A DNA stretch of 64,000 nucleotides, from contig NZ_QNUF01000010.1 of NCBI RefSeq assembly GCF_003385455.1, positions 1 to 64,000 on the forward strand, read 5' to 3'. The stretch comes from Chryseobacterium rhizosphaerae. GTDB lineage: Bacteria; Bacteroidota; Bacteroidia; Flavobacteriales; Weeksellaceae. The translations under genes and the position numbers were made by a program. Under the pieces are notes generated by a model. That model was not told where the DNA came from. It did no database searches and saw only the letters and a list, made by a program, of their open reading frames with translations. Shown piece after piece: positions 55,626 through 64,000 of this stretch. How positions within the stretch are numbered: the stretch's first letter is position 1; each line of letters opens with the position of its first letter.

Positions 55626-57506
55626 ATGACTTTTACAGAATTAATTGACGAGATAGAGATTTGGGATCACTGGCAGGGTGAATACAACCGTTTTGTACCC
55701 CAGTTTGTCACGGAGGCAAGCACAGCGAAAAATTGGGAAGATTGGGATCAGGATATATTCTATGAATTTTTCATGCGTCCGGGAGATCAGTGTGTTTCTT
55801 CTTTGAAACAAGGATACTTTACCCATGAAGAAAGAGATCAAATCAAAGAAAAATGGACGGAGCTTTCTGTATTATTACAGGAAATTGCGATAAGCCAAAA
55901 GCACCCTTTATTTGATACTTACTATCAGATCAAAGAACTGATTAGAAAATGTACTTATAATAATAAAAAAGCCGCTACCAACAGACTGATTGCAAGTTTG
56001 CAGCCTCAACTATTATGTACAATTGTTAATGAAGATAAATTGAGAGGTTTAATCTATCTTCTGAACAAAAATGTTGAGAATTTTGAACTGAAACTTACGT
56101 ATGATTGGTTTCAGGACAGCTATAACCTTCTTCAAATTTTCAAAGAAAAACTCAACAAAGACGTTTATGAAATTGTAACCCTTCCATGGCAGGTTTACGA
56201 TTATTTTCAGGAACAAAATACCCCATCTTCCATAGAACAAAATGATATGAGTGAAAATAAACTGGACCAGCAGATCCAAATTTTAGAATATAAAAAACAA
56301 ATTATCCTTCAAGGTCCTCCTGGAACCGGAAAAACCAGAATGGCCAAGGAGTTGGCTGTTCAATTATTGGGATTGAATGATACTAAAGAATTAAAAAACA
56401 ATCCGCAGTTTAAGCTTATCCAGTTCCACCCCAGTTATGCCTATGAAGATCTCGTGAGAGGAATTGTAGCCAAACCAGACGAAGATGGAAACGGGATTAT
56501 CTACGAAGCCGAAAATAAAGTATTAGGTGACTTTATTAAAAAAGCTTGTGAGCAATCTCAGCAAATCAATGGATTTCCTAAAACGGAATGGCTCAATGAA
56601 ATGTTTGAAGAATTCAAAACATTCATAGAAGAAGAATTGATTGCAAATGACCACAAAATACAACTAACCAATAAACTTTTTCTGACCCATATCGGAGAGA
56701 ATTCCTTTCACATTTCCAGTGAAGGATGGAAAGGAGACCGTTTAAAATTCAGTGAGATAATAAAATTGTATCAATACAATATCACTCAAAAAGAGGACAC
56801 AAAAAAATATGATGATCTGGCAAAAACAGTATATCACAGAACATCATACTATTTCCCGGTGGTAGATAAATTCAGAAAGTTTTTGGAAGGAAAATCAGTG
56901 CCTGTTCATAACGAAATACAATCTCAATCTCAAAACTATGTACTGGTAATTGACGAAATCAACCGGGCCAATCTTTCTTCCGTTTTAGGAGAACTAATTT
57001 ATGCTTTAGAATACAGAGGTAAATCAGTGGAAAGTGTATATGAAGTTGATGGCAAAAGAGACCTTACTCTCCCTCCCAACCTATACATCATCGGCACTAT
57101 GAATACGGCAGACCGCAGTGTTGGACATATTGATTATGCGATACGACGACGTTTTGCTTTTATTGAGGTGTTGCCTGAACCTCTGGAAGATGATGATCGT
57201 ATTCATTTTAATACGGAAGGGTTCAAAAAAGTATCGGCCCTATTCAAAAATGGAAATGTAAGTGGTGAATTTGAGGCGAAGGATGTTCAACTGGGACATA
57301 GTTATTTTATTGCTAAACATAAAGATATCAGAGCTGATCAAACAAAAGAGGACATTTTCAGAATGAAGATGAATTATGAAGTGGTTCCTATTCTTCTGGA
57401 ATACGTGAAAGATGGCGTTCTTATCGGAACTTTCGAGGATAAGAATGACAACAATAAAGAATATGACATCAAAGACTATATCAATACCCTGAAAATAAAT
57501 AATTAA
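55626..57506 (+). CDS. mcrB: McrB-like GTPase of a type IV restriction system
   Basis: A 626-residue protein. The first ~210 residues are an alpha-helical N-terminal domain, in the place of the modified-DNA-binding module, unlike that of E. coli McrB as far as I can tell. The AAA+ motor has Walker A GPPGTGKT (about 230-237), 'FHPSYAYEDLVRGI', Walker B 'VLVIDEINRANLSSVLGELI', and the McrB signature 'IIGTMNTADRSVGHIDYAIR' with the arginine finger region 'RRRFAF'. It should hydrolyse GTP and drive McrC to cleave DNA carrying modified cytosine. Stop and start overlap by one base with the next gene. Confidence 0.9.
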   Translation: MTFTELIDEIEIWDHWQGEYNRFVPQFVTEASTAKNWEDWDQDIFYEFFMRPGDQCVSSLKQGYFTHEERDQIKEKWTELSVLLQEIAISQKHPLFDTYYQIKELIRKCTYNNKKAATNRLIASLQPQLLCTIVNEDKLRGLIYLLNKNVENFELKLTYDWFQDSYNLLQIFKEKLNKDVYEIVTLPWQVYDYFQEQNTPSSIEQNDMSENKLDQQIQILEYKKQIILQGPPGTGKTRMAKELAVQLLGLNDTKELKNNPQFKLIQFHPSYAYEDLVRGIVAKPDEDGNGIIYEAENKVLGDFIKKACEQSQQINGFPKTEWLNEMFEEFKTFIEEELIANDHKIQLTNKLFLTHIGENSFHISSEGWKGDRLKFSEIIKLYQYNITQKEDTKKYDDLAKTVYHRTSYYFPVVDKFRKFLEGKSVPVHNEIQSQSQNYVLVIDEINRANLSSVLGELIYALEYRGKSVESVYEVDGKRDLTLPPNLYIIGTMNTADRSVGHIDYAIRRRFAFIEVLPEPLEDDDRIHFNTEGFKKVSALFKNGNVSGEFEAKDVQLGHSYFIAKHKDIRADQTKEDIFRMKMNYEVVPILLEYVKDGVLIGTFEDKNDNNKEYDIKDYINTLKINN

Positions 57507-58975
57507 TGGGAATTTTACTTTCGGAACATAAAAGTTTTCTGATCAGAAGACGTATTCCTGAAGAACCTGTTGCAGAGCTGCAGGATGAACTGTATCTTGA
57601 TGAGGACTCTTTTCAGCGTTTTACAGCTTTGGAAAGTAAAAGGTTCAACCATCAGTCATTTTCTTTTTCAGTGGTAAAAGGAGAAAACCATTGTGAGATT
57701 AAGGCAGATTATTTTGTAGGTATTGATTGGCTGGGGAAGACTGGCAGAACCATCTATGTGGAGCCTAAGATCAATGCCGGTTTGTCACAATATTTCCGAA
57801 ACTGTCTCAATGAGGAAGAAAATTCTACTGAAACTCCTGAAGAGTTTAATAATAAAGAGAAAGCAGAAGCTAAGGAAATTAACTACCTCAGCATTCTTTT
57901 GGACATCATGTCTCTACCCGAAACAGCCCGATATTCAAAAGACGTGATCCAGATCGACTGGAAGGCCCAACCCATTACCATTGATCAGAAAGCTGATCGC
58001 TTAACGCCATTTTTGATTGTACAGTTTTTACAGCATTTAAAAACAATTGCAAAAAAGGGTCTGAAAAAATCCTATTATAAAGTTCAGGAAAACCTAAACA
58101 GTAAGGTGAAAGGGAAAGTATTAGTGGGGCAGCATATTAAAAAGAATGTTTTTAAAAACAGACTCACCTCCACTTTTTGTGAATTTCAGGTATTTGGTGA
58201 GGATCATCTGGAAAACCGTTTTTTAAAAAAAGTGTTAGAATTTGTGGCCAGTTATATCGGGAATAACACCTCTTTATTTCCTGCAAAATCCGATTTACCA
58301 GCCATTAAAGATATTCTCAATTATTGCAGACCGGCTTTTGAACATATCAGTACTGATGTTGATGAGTATCAACTGAAAAACATCAAGAAAAATCCTTTCT
58401 TTAATGAATATAGAGAGGCGATCCGAATTGGACAGCTTATCCTGAAACGCTTTTCATATACTATTACCAAAACAACGCAGAAAAAAATAGAGACCCCACC
58501 CTTCTGGATTGATATGCCGAGGTTGTTTGAACTCTACTTTTATTATCAGCTAGTGAAAGCAAATCCAGGAGATGAACAATATATCCACTACCAGTTTAGC
58601 ACCTACGGAAATTATCTTGATATTTTAATCAGCAAACCCGGATTTGAAATGGTTATTGATACGAAATATAAGTTGAAATACACCAAAAGTCATATCCATA
58701 AAGATATTCGACAGGTTTCAGGATATTCCAGGTTGAAGAAAGTGGTACATAAAATAAAGAGTAAAAATGAAGCGTGGGATGAAAATAATATATTGAACTG
58801 TTTAATTATTTACCCACACCTCTATCAACCTAGTGAAAACAGCCTCAATGTTCCACAATCACTACTCACCAGCTTTAAAATAAAAGATATACAAAAGCAA
58901 TTTGAAAATAAAGAAAATCAGATTACTGCTTATCATAAAATTTTTAAACTGGGAATAAATTTACCTGTAAGCTAG
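57506..58975 (+). CDS. mcrC: McrC-like nuclease subunit of a type IV restriction system
   Basis: A 489-residue protein. The N-terminal part is beta-rich and would contact McrB. The long helical middle ('FLIVQFLQHLKTIAKKGLKK', 'KGKVLVGQHIKKN') is typical of McrC. The C-terminal PD-(D/E)xK nuclease is visible: 'NYLDILISKPGFEMVIDTKY' with Asp-x(n)-Asp-Thr-Lys, then 'DIRQVSGYSRLKKV'. With McrB it makes a type IV restriction enzyme. Its length matches the McrC/5-methylcytosine restriction family of Bacteroidota. Confidence 0.88.
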   Translation: MGILLSEHKSFLIRRRIPEEPVAELQDELYLDEDSFQRFTALESKRFNHQSFSFSVVKGENHCEIKADYFVGIDWLGKTGRTIYVEPKINAGLSQYFRNCLNEEENSTETPEEFNNKEKAEAKEINYLSILLDIMSLPETARYSKDVIQIDWKAQPITIDQKADRLTPFLIVQFLQHLKTIAKKGLKKSYYKVQENLNSKVKGKVLVGQHIKKNVFKNRLTSTFCEFQVFGEDHLENRFLKKVLEFVASYIGNNTSLFPAKSDLPAIKDILNYCRPAFEHISTDVDEYQLKNIKKNPFFNEYREAIRIGQLILKRFSYTITKTTQKKIETPPFWIDMPRLFELYFYYQLVKANPGDEQYIHYQFSTYGNYLDILISKPGFEMVIDTKYKLKYTKSHIHKDIRQVSGYSRLKKVVHKIKSKNEAWDENNILNCLIIYPHLYQPSENSLNVPQSLLTSFKIKDIQKQFENKENQITAYHKIFKLGINLPVS

Positions 58976-59027
58976 TAAAGAAACTTAATGACAATGAAGG
59001 TTTAAAATAATGTGAATATAGTATTGA

Positions 59028-59094
59028 GATTCCCACGGAATGACAAATAGCACGCTTAATCTTTCCATTTTTTTTGTCATTCCGTATGAATCTA
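59028..59094. repeat. REP-like inverted repeat
   Basis: The arms GATTCCCACGGAATGACAAA (59028-59047) and TTTGTCATTCCGTATGAATC (59073-59092) pair over 20 positions with two mismatches, around a 25-nt spacer. Elements with 'GTCATTCCG...GAATCT' are scattered through many flavobacterial genomes. It follows mcrC and could also end its transcript. The rest of 58976-59270 shows nothing else. Confidence 0.55.
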
Positions 59095-59270
59095 AGCATA
59101 AAACCTTTAATCAATTTCACTGATATAGCTGACGTCGGGTGAATTAACTCCTCGATATCATATTATTTATCTAACTTCTAAGCCAATCATAATACTTTCA
59201 TCTACATTCTACGGCATTCTCATATAATTTTTGTTCTTTTGCAAAAAGGTTTTAAATTTTAAATAATTGC

Positions 59271-60413
59271 ATGTCGAAGTTTGATGAAATCCGGTATTTC
59301 CATGATCAGGAGGTGAATGAAGCGTTAGGGAGTGTGTCCCGCGACCCTATGATGAAAGCGCTGATGAATTTTACTTTTCCAGATACGGATGAGCAAATTT
59401 GGCTGGAACAGTTTAAAAACATTCATTCCATCAGTGATTTTCAGAGGCATTTTATAGCACAGACCGTTCGTCAGATCCTTACAAAAAGTTCTGATGGTTT
59501 GACGACTTCAGGTTTCGATCAGCTGGATAAAAATACCCCTTACCTTTTCATTTCGAATCACCGGGATATTGTGTTGGACACTTCCCTACTTAACCTTGCC
59601 TTACTGGAGAGCGGCCACATTATGACCGCTTCGGCCATTGGTGACAACCTTGTTGGGAGAAAGTTCCTGAATATACTAGCCAAACTGAACCGTAACTTTT
59701 TAGTTCAGAGAGGGCTGTCGCTGCGTGATCAGCTTAAAAGCTCACAAATCATGTCCGAGTATATTGAGCAGCAATTACACCAGGAAAAGCGTTCTGTATG
59801 GATTGCCCAACGTGAAGGCCGTGCTAAAGACGGTAACGATGCTACTCAGCAAGGCGTTTTAAAAATGCTGGCAATGGCAGCTGGAGATCAGTCCCTGACG
59901 GATTATTTTAAATTTTTAAAGATTGTTCCCATCTCCATCTCTTATGAATATGACCCTACCGATTCTTTAAAAATGCCCCAACTGCTGGCCAAACACAGAG
60001 AAGAGGAATACATAAAAGGTAAAAATGAAGATTTTACCACCATGCTTAGTGGTATATTGGGTCAAAAGAAGAGAATTCATCTGCATGCCGGTCATGTCAT
60101 TGACAAAGAACTGGATGATATTGCAGCTACCATTGAGAATAAAAATAAGCAGCTGCAAGCCGTTGCCCAAATCATTGATGATTCCATTATCAGGAATTAT
60201 AAGTTATGGCCAACAAAATTTATAGCCTATGATCTGCTTCATAATACCCAGACCTATGCTTCACAGTATACCGAACAGGAAAAACAACTGTTTATCCGAA
60301 GACTGGAAATGCGTATTGATCCTTCTGATCCCGTTTCTAAAGAATATTTCCTATCGATGTATGCCAATCCGTTAATCAATAAAATAAAGATTGAAGAAAG
60401 CTTTTCAGAATAA
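59271..60413 (+). CDS. PlsC-type 1-acyl-glycerol-phosphate acyltransferase
   Basis: A 380-residue protein without clear membrane helices. The acyltransferase block is 'YLFISNHRDIVLDTSLLNLA' (H97, D103) and the phosphate-binding block 'IAQREGRAKDG' in the centre. It should transfer acyl chains to glycerol phosphates at the membrane face, in phospholipid synthesis or remodelling. The spacing is H-x5-D where most PlsC have H-x4-D; the same 'NHRDIVLD' occurs in other Bacteroidota relatives as I remember them. It stands alone. Confidence 0.8.
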   Translation: MSKFDEIRYFHDQEVNEALGSVSRDPMMKALMNFTFPDTDEQIWLEQFKNIHSISDFQRHFIAQTVRQILTKSSDGLTTSGFDQLDKNTPYLFISNHRDIVLDTSLLNLALLESGHIMTASAIGDNLVGRKFLNILAKLNRNFLVQRGLSLRDQLKSSQIMSEYIEQQLHQEKRSVWIAQREGRAKDGNDATQQGVLKMLAMAAGDQSLTDYFKFLKIVPISISYEYDPTDSLKMPQLLAKHREEEYIKGKNEDFTTMLSGILGQKKRIHLHAGHVIDKELDDIAATIENKNKQLQAVAQIIDDSIIRNYKLWPTKFIAYDLLHNTQTYASQYTEQEKQLFIRRLEMRIDPSDPVSKEYFLSMYANPLINKIKIEESFSE

Positions 60414-61633
60414 CAGGCTTTAGTGGAGCATTGTTTATTTTATCAATTTGAAAATCTTTTTTAAACCATAGATTTAGCATATTTTTTTGCCATTTTTAAA
60501 ACATACCCCTTCATTTCAAAAGAAAATCAGAGGGTTTCAAAAAAACTTATGTGAACTTCTCAGCAGTTTATTTGTAACTCCATTCTCCTAAAGTGTGCCT
60601 AAAACTTTTGTGACTTTTGTGGTTATAGTTTTCTCCCGGCAACTCAGGTAAATTGACTTTATATCACTCGATTTTAATGGAACTGATGTTTTTCCCATAC
60701 AGCTTATTCAGCGACAAAGTCGCCCTTCTTTACTGCCTTACAATAAACATTCGAATCACTATTCCTTAGCGTTTAAAATATTCAACAGAAATCCTTTGCG
60801 TCTTTGCATTTTCCAACCTATAAAATAATCTCAAAATAAAGTTGGTATATCGCAAAGGCGCAAAAAATATTAACATGCCCAATAATCAAAGGCGCAAAGA
60901 TTTTATCTCCGATAAAATTGTATTCTCCATAATTTTTCAAATAGTATTTAGATTTTGCCGATGAAACCAACCCACACCCAGACCATCTTACTCATCTATT
61001 AATCGTGAAAATCACGGAATACCCAACGGAAATCTCCGATTTCCTTGCGCCTTAAAAACACCATATCATTTAAAATCCTTTGCGTCTTTGTGTTTTCCAA
61101 CCTATAAAGTATCTAAAAATAAAGTTGGTATATCGCAAAGGCGCAAAAAACATTAACATGCCCAATAATCAAAGGCGCAAAGATTTTATCTCCGATAAAA
61201 TTGTATCCTCCATAATTTTTCAAATAGTATTTAGATTTTGCTGATGAAGCCAACCCACACCCAGACCATCTTACTCATCTATTAATCGTGAAAATCACGG
61301 AACACCCAACAGAAATCTTTGATTTCCTTGCGCCTTAAAAACACCATATTATTTAAAATCCTTTGCGGCTTTGCGTTTTCCAACCTATACCCTATTACTC
61401 ACCTGAAAATCCCTGTACAAATACGCTCTTTATCTCTATAACTTTCAAAATCAACCCAAGAAATCGCATGTGTTTTTTCCAGAAAAAAGTACCACATATT
61501 TTAAAAATACAATGAAATCCAATCTATTAAAAATAAAATTGTTTATATTTAAATGAATAAAATAGCAGCGGAATTCAATGTTTTGAAAGGCAAGATAATT
61601 GCAGTTATCTAAAAACCACACAAAATCAGACCT
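60414..61633. other. Long non-coding region with tandem repeat
   Basis: About 1.2 kb with no supportable gene on either strand. It is dominated by the 284-bp tandem repeat at 60791-61400. Short GCAAAGGCGCAAA-type words recur through it. Confidence 0.6.
60791..61400. repeat. 284-bp direct tandem repeat, 2.1 copies
   Basis: Unit starts at 60791, 61075 and 61358, each with ATCCTTTGCG then GCTTT or TCTTT and TTTTCCAACCTATA. Two full units (284 and 283 bp) are very similar; the third stops after about 35 bases. Inside each unit, CTTTGCGTCTTTGC near the start can pair with GCAAAGGCGCAAA about 55 bases later, and GTTGG pairs with CCAAC, making a long imperfect hairpin. No ORF runs through. It looks like a duplicated REP/MITE-like element. 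Confidence 0.75.
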
Positions 61634-62617
61634 ATGAATGTACAGTTAGATTCACATGCTAAAACTGAAAATGAGCCTATTGATTATTTTCTTCAGGATG
61701 TTTTAAACGGCTTACAAAGCACTCCCAAAAAGTTATCTTCAAAATACTTTTACGATAAAATTGGGGATCACCTTTTTCAGCAAATTATGGCAATGCCTGA
61801 ATATTACCTTACCCGTTGTGAGCTTGATATTTTTAAAAATAAGACCGATGAACTTGCCGACCTCCTCATTCCGGAAAATGAGCCTTTCGATTTGATTGAA
61901 TTGGGAGCAGGTGACGCCATGAAATCTACCTATTTACTTGAATATTTGGTAAAAAAAGGAGCTGACTTTACTTATATGCCCATTGATATTTCCGGGAATA
62001 TCCTTTCCATACTCGACAAAAAAGTAAGCAGTCAATTTCCGGCATTGGAAGTAACCTGCCTGGAAGGTGACTATTTTGAGATGCTTCAAAAAGCGGCTTC
62101 ATTATCCAACAGGAGAAAAGTGGTTTTATTTTTAGGAAGCAATATTGGAAATATGTCCCTGGAGGAAGCTGAAAGTTTCTGTTTGCATCTTAATAAAAAC
62201 CTGTCTTCAAAAGATCGTGTATTGGTAGGTTTTGATCTTAAAAAAAATCCCCACATTATTTTGGATGCCTATAATGATAAAGAAGGGATTACAGCTGCCT
62301 TTAATCTTAATCTCCTGACACGAATCAATAACGAATTGGAAGGAAATTTTGATCTGGAACAATTTCAGCACTACCAAACCTATGATCCTGTAAGTGGAGC
62401 CTGCAGAAGTTTTCTGATAAGCCTTAAAAACCAAAAGGTAACGGTTGGAAATGTCAGCATTTCATTTGAAGAACATGAACTTATCAATATGGAAATTTCT
62501 CAGAAGTTCTCTGCAGAACAGATCAGCGCATTGGGAGAGAAATCAGGGTTTGCCATAACCGGAGAAATTAAAGATTCTAAAAAATGGTTTGTAGACAGTA
62601 TCTGGCAGGTACAATAA
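61634..62617 (+). CDS. egtD: L-histidine N-alpha-methyltransferase (ergothioneine)
   Basis: A 327-residue SAM methyltransferase of the EgtD family. Marks: 'SSKYFYDKIGDHLFQQIMAM' and 'PEYYLTRCE' at the N-terminus, the SAM site 'LIELGAGDAMKS' (87-98), 'MPIDIS', 'LFLGSNIGNM', and 'EISQKFS' near the end. It should methylate histidine three times to give hercynine, the first step of ergothioneine synthesis. Length is the family norm (~320). The next gene is egtB, 66 bases on, which confirms the pathway. Confidence 0.93.
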   Translation: MNVQLDSHAKTENEPIDYFLQDVLNGLQSTPKKLSSKYFYDKIGDHLFQQIMAMPEYYLTRCELDIFKNKTDELADLLIPENEPFDLIELGAGDAMKSTYLLEYLVKKGADFTYMPIDISGNILSILDKKVSSQFPALEVTCLEGDYFEMLQKAASLSNRRKVVLFLGSNIGNMSLEEAESFCLHLNKNLSSKDRVLVGFDLKKNPHIILDAYNDKEGITAAFNLNLLTRINNELEGNFDLEQFQHYQTYDPVSGACRSFLISLKNQKVTVGNVSISFEEHELINMEISQKFSAEQISALGEKSGFAITGEIKDSKKWFVDSIWQVQ

Positions 62618-62683
62618 AAGTAAAGCATCTGAAAAAAGTATTGGATGCATTCGATATAAACTACATCACTAAAACTAAAAGAC

Positions 62684-63856
62684 ATGACACCAGAGATCAC
62701 CACAAAAGATATAGTGAAAAAATATACGGATATCCGCAGACGTTCAGAAGAGATCTGTGCCCCGTTGGAAATCGAGGATTATGTAGTACAGCCCATCGTT
62801 GATGTAAGCCCACCGAAATGGCATCTCGGTCATACGACCTGGTTTTTTGAAACTTTTATTCTGGCTCCTCATTTTCCTGAATATGAAATTTTCGATCCTA
62901 AGTATAATTTTGTTTTTAACAGCTATTACGAAACTATTGGGGCAAGAGTAATCCGTACAGACCGGGGAAATCTCAGCCGCCCTTCTGTTTCAGATATCTA
63001 TCAATACCGGAAATATGTGGATGAGCAGATGAAAGCTTTTCTTCAGAGCAGATTTATGACGGAAACCATTGAACCGTTATTGGAACTGGGTCTGAACCAT
63101 GAACAGCAGCATCAGGAATTATTAATGACTGATATTAAATATATCCTGGGACATAATCCGCTATTTCCAGCCTATACAAAAGGGAAACAAACTGTAAAAC
63201 CCTACGTGGAGGATGTACACATGCTCAGATTTTCAGAAGGCCTTTATGAAATAGGTTTTCATGGAGAAGGATTTTGTTTTGACAATGAGTTAGGAAGGCA
63301 TAAAGTCTACCTTACCGGTTTTGAAATAGCCAGCCAGCTCGTAACCAACGGTGAATATTTGGCATTTATGGAAGCTGGCGGGTACAACGATTTCAGGTAC
63401 TGGCATGCCGAAGGCTGGGATTGGGTGAAGCAAAGCCATGCTGAATCCCCATTGTACTGGCATTTTATAGACGGCAAATGGATGAATTATACATTGAACG
63501 GATTACAGGAAGTGGATCCTAATGGTATCCTGTGTCATATCAACTTCTATGAAGCATCTGCTTTTGCATCCTGGAAAGGAATGCGTCTTCCTACTGAAGC
63601 AGAATGGGAAGTGGCATCGGATCATTTTAACTGGGGAGACCGCTGGGAATGGACCAATTCGGCCTACCTGCCCTACCCTCATTTTAAAAAAGAAGCAGGA
63701 GCTGTGGGTGAATACAATGGAAAATTTATGGTCAATCAAATGGTTTTACGTGGTGCTTCCGAAGCTACACCTCCCGGCCATAGCAGAAATACCTACCGCA
63801 ACTTCTTTCAAACCAATTTAAAATGGCAGTTTACAGGAATCAGACTTGCCCAATAA
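62684..63856 (+). CDS. egtB: Ergothioneine sulfoxide synthase (non-haem iron)
   Basis: A 390-residue EgtB. An N-terminal DinB-like helical bundle carries the likely iron ligands His50 ('WHLGHTTWFFE') and His139/His143 ('NHEQQHQELL'). A C-terminal formylglycine-generating-enzyme-like domain follows ('QLVTNGEYLAFMEAGGY', 'ASAFASWKGMRLPTEAEWEV', 'LRGASEATPPGHSRNTYRNF'). It joins hercynine to a thiol (cysteine or gamma-glutamylcysteine) with O2. No EgtC, EgtA or EgtE is visible in the window; the lyase step must be encoded elsewhere. A 9-base gap separates it from the ABC-transporter gene. Confidence 0.93.
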   Translation: MTPEITTKDIVKKYTDIRRRSEEICAPLEIEDYVVQPIVDVSPPKWHLGHTTWFFETFILAPHFPEYEIFDPKYNFVFNSYYETIGARVIRTDRGNLSRPSVSDIYQYRKYVDEQMKAFLQSRFMTETIEPLLELGLNHEQQHQELLMTDIKYILGHNPLFPAYTKGKQTVKPYVEDVHMLRFSEGLYEIGFHGEGFCFDNELGRHKVYLTGFEIASQLVTNGEYLAFMEAGGYNDFRYWHAEGWDWVKQSHAESPLYWHFIDGKWMNYTLNGLQEVDPNGILCHINFYEASAFASWKGMRLPTEAEWEVASDHFNWGDRWEWTNSAYLPYPHFKKEAGAVGEYNGKFMVNQMVLRGASEATPPGHSRNTYRNFFQTNLKWQFTGIRLAQ

Positions 63857-63865
63857 TTTTTGCCG

Positions 63866-64000
63866 ATGATTACAGTTGAATCAGTTTCAAAAAGTTTTAA
63901 CGGAAAAACCGCAGTAGATCATATTTCTTTTCAGGCCTATGATCAGGAAATACTCGTGCTCTTAGGAACCAGCGGCTGTGGGAAAACAACCACCCTTAAA
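63866..64000 (+). CDS. ABC transporter ATP-binding protein (5' part, cut by window edge)
   Basis: Forty-five codons from ATG 63866 to the window end: 'MITVESVSKSFNGKTAVDHI', then Walker A GTSGCGKTT. The opening matches ATPases of the OpuCA/glycine-betaine type. It follows egtB by 9 bases, so it probably belongs to the egt operon. Related OpuC-type systems include ergothioneine uptake transporters, which makes ergothioneine or a precursor a plausible substrate, but the sequence is too short to decide. Confidence 0.75.
   Translation, partial: MITVESVSKSFNGKTAVDHISFQAYDQEILVLLGTSGCGKTTTLK

Noticed and set aside
60791-61400. CRISPR array
   Set aside because: Units are 284 bp and adjoining, without short repeats and unique spacers, and no cas gene is present.

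Overview
The window looks like chromosomal DNA of a Bacteroidota bacterium of the Chryseobacterium type (Flavobacteriia, Weeksellaceae). The evidence is low GC, TTG-N20-TAnnTTTG promoters such as the one before glsA, almost no Shine-Dalgarno sequences, TPR-transmembrane-AraC regulators, small IS3-OrfA-like helix-turn-helix proteins and a T6SS VgrG/Rhs island of the Bacteroidota kind. The species cannot be named from this sequence alone. No tRNA, rRNA, CRISPR array or complete insertion sequence was seen.

Layout. (1) 0-15 kb is an accessory zone of paralogues. It has three membrane-spanning TPR/AraC regulators (1786, 5160, 13156), small HTH proteins (4486, 8547/8242) and three exported proteins that share one N-terminal module but carry different C-terminal domains (7021, 9074, 11704). 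It also has a Cys-rich exported peptide, a membrane LuxR-type regulator and several gene remnants. (2) 15.2-18.5 kb holds small conserved genes: a DUF6134-like protein, a membrane protein, a cupin and a DUF1826-like protein. (3) 18.6-26.9 kb (minus strand) is a type VI secretion effector operon: VgrG, a putative adaptor, a PAAR/Rhs polymorphic toxin ending in a GIY-YIG-like nuclease, and a DUF4240 protein as likely immunity. (4) 27.7-28.7 kb is a secreted glutaminase with a clear promoter.

(5) 29.1-47.5 kb (plus strand) is the main attraction: a tightly packed, mostly overlapping biosynthetic operon. Two giant PUFA-synthase/heterocyst-glycolipid-like polyketide synthases carry NPD-NPD-KS-AT-ACP-ACP-KR and KS-AT-DH-PPTase. 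They are followed by a free ACP, an alpha/beta hydrolase, a fused tandem glycosyltransferase, two condensation-type acyltransferases and a membrane protein. Together they suggest an iterative long acyl chain that is released or transferred, glycosylated (perhaps twice) and acylated, giving a polyketide glycolipid. That product is inferred.

(6) 47.5-59 kb is a defence-type island: a Fic protein under a 36-bp palindromic promoter, inserted at the 3' end of the last biosynthetic gene; a type I restriction-modification system (hsdR-hsdM-hsdS); an XRE regulator; and McrBC. (7) 59-64 kb has a PlsC-type acyltransferase, about 1.2 kb of non-coding DNA with a 284-bp tandem repeat, and an ergothioneine locus (egtD, egtB) followed by the start of an ABC-transporter ATPase cut by the window edge.
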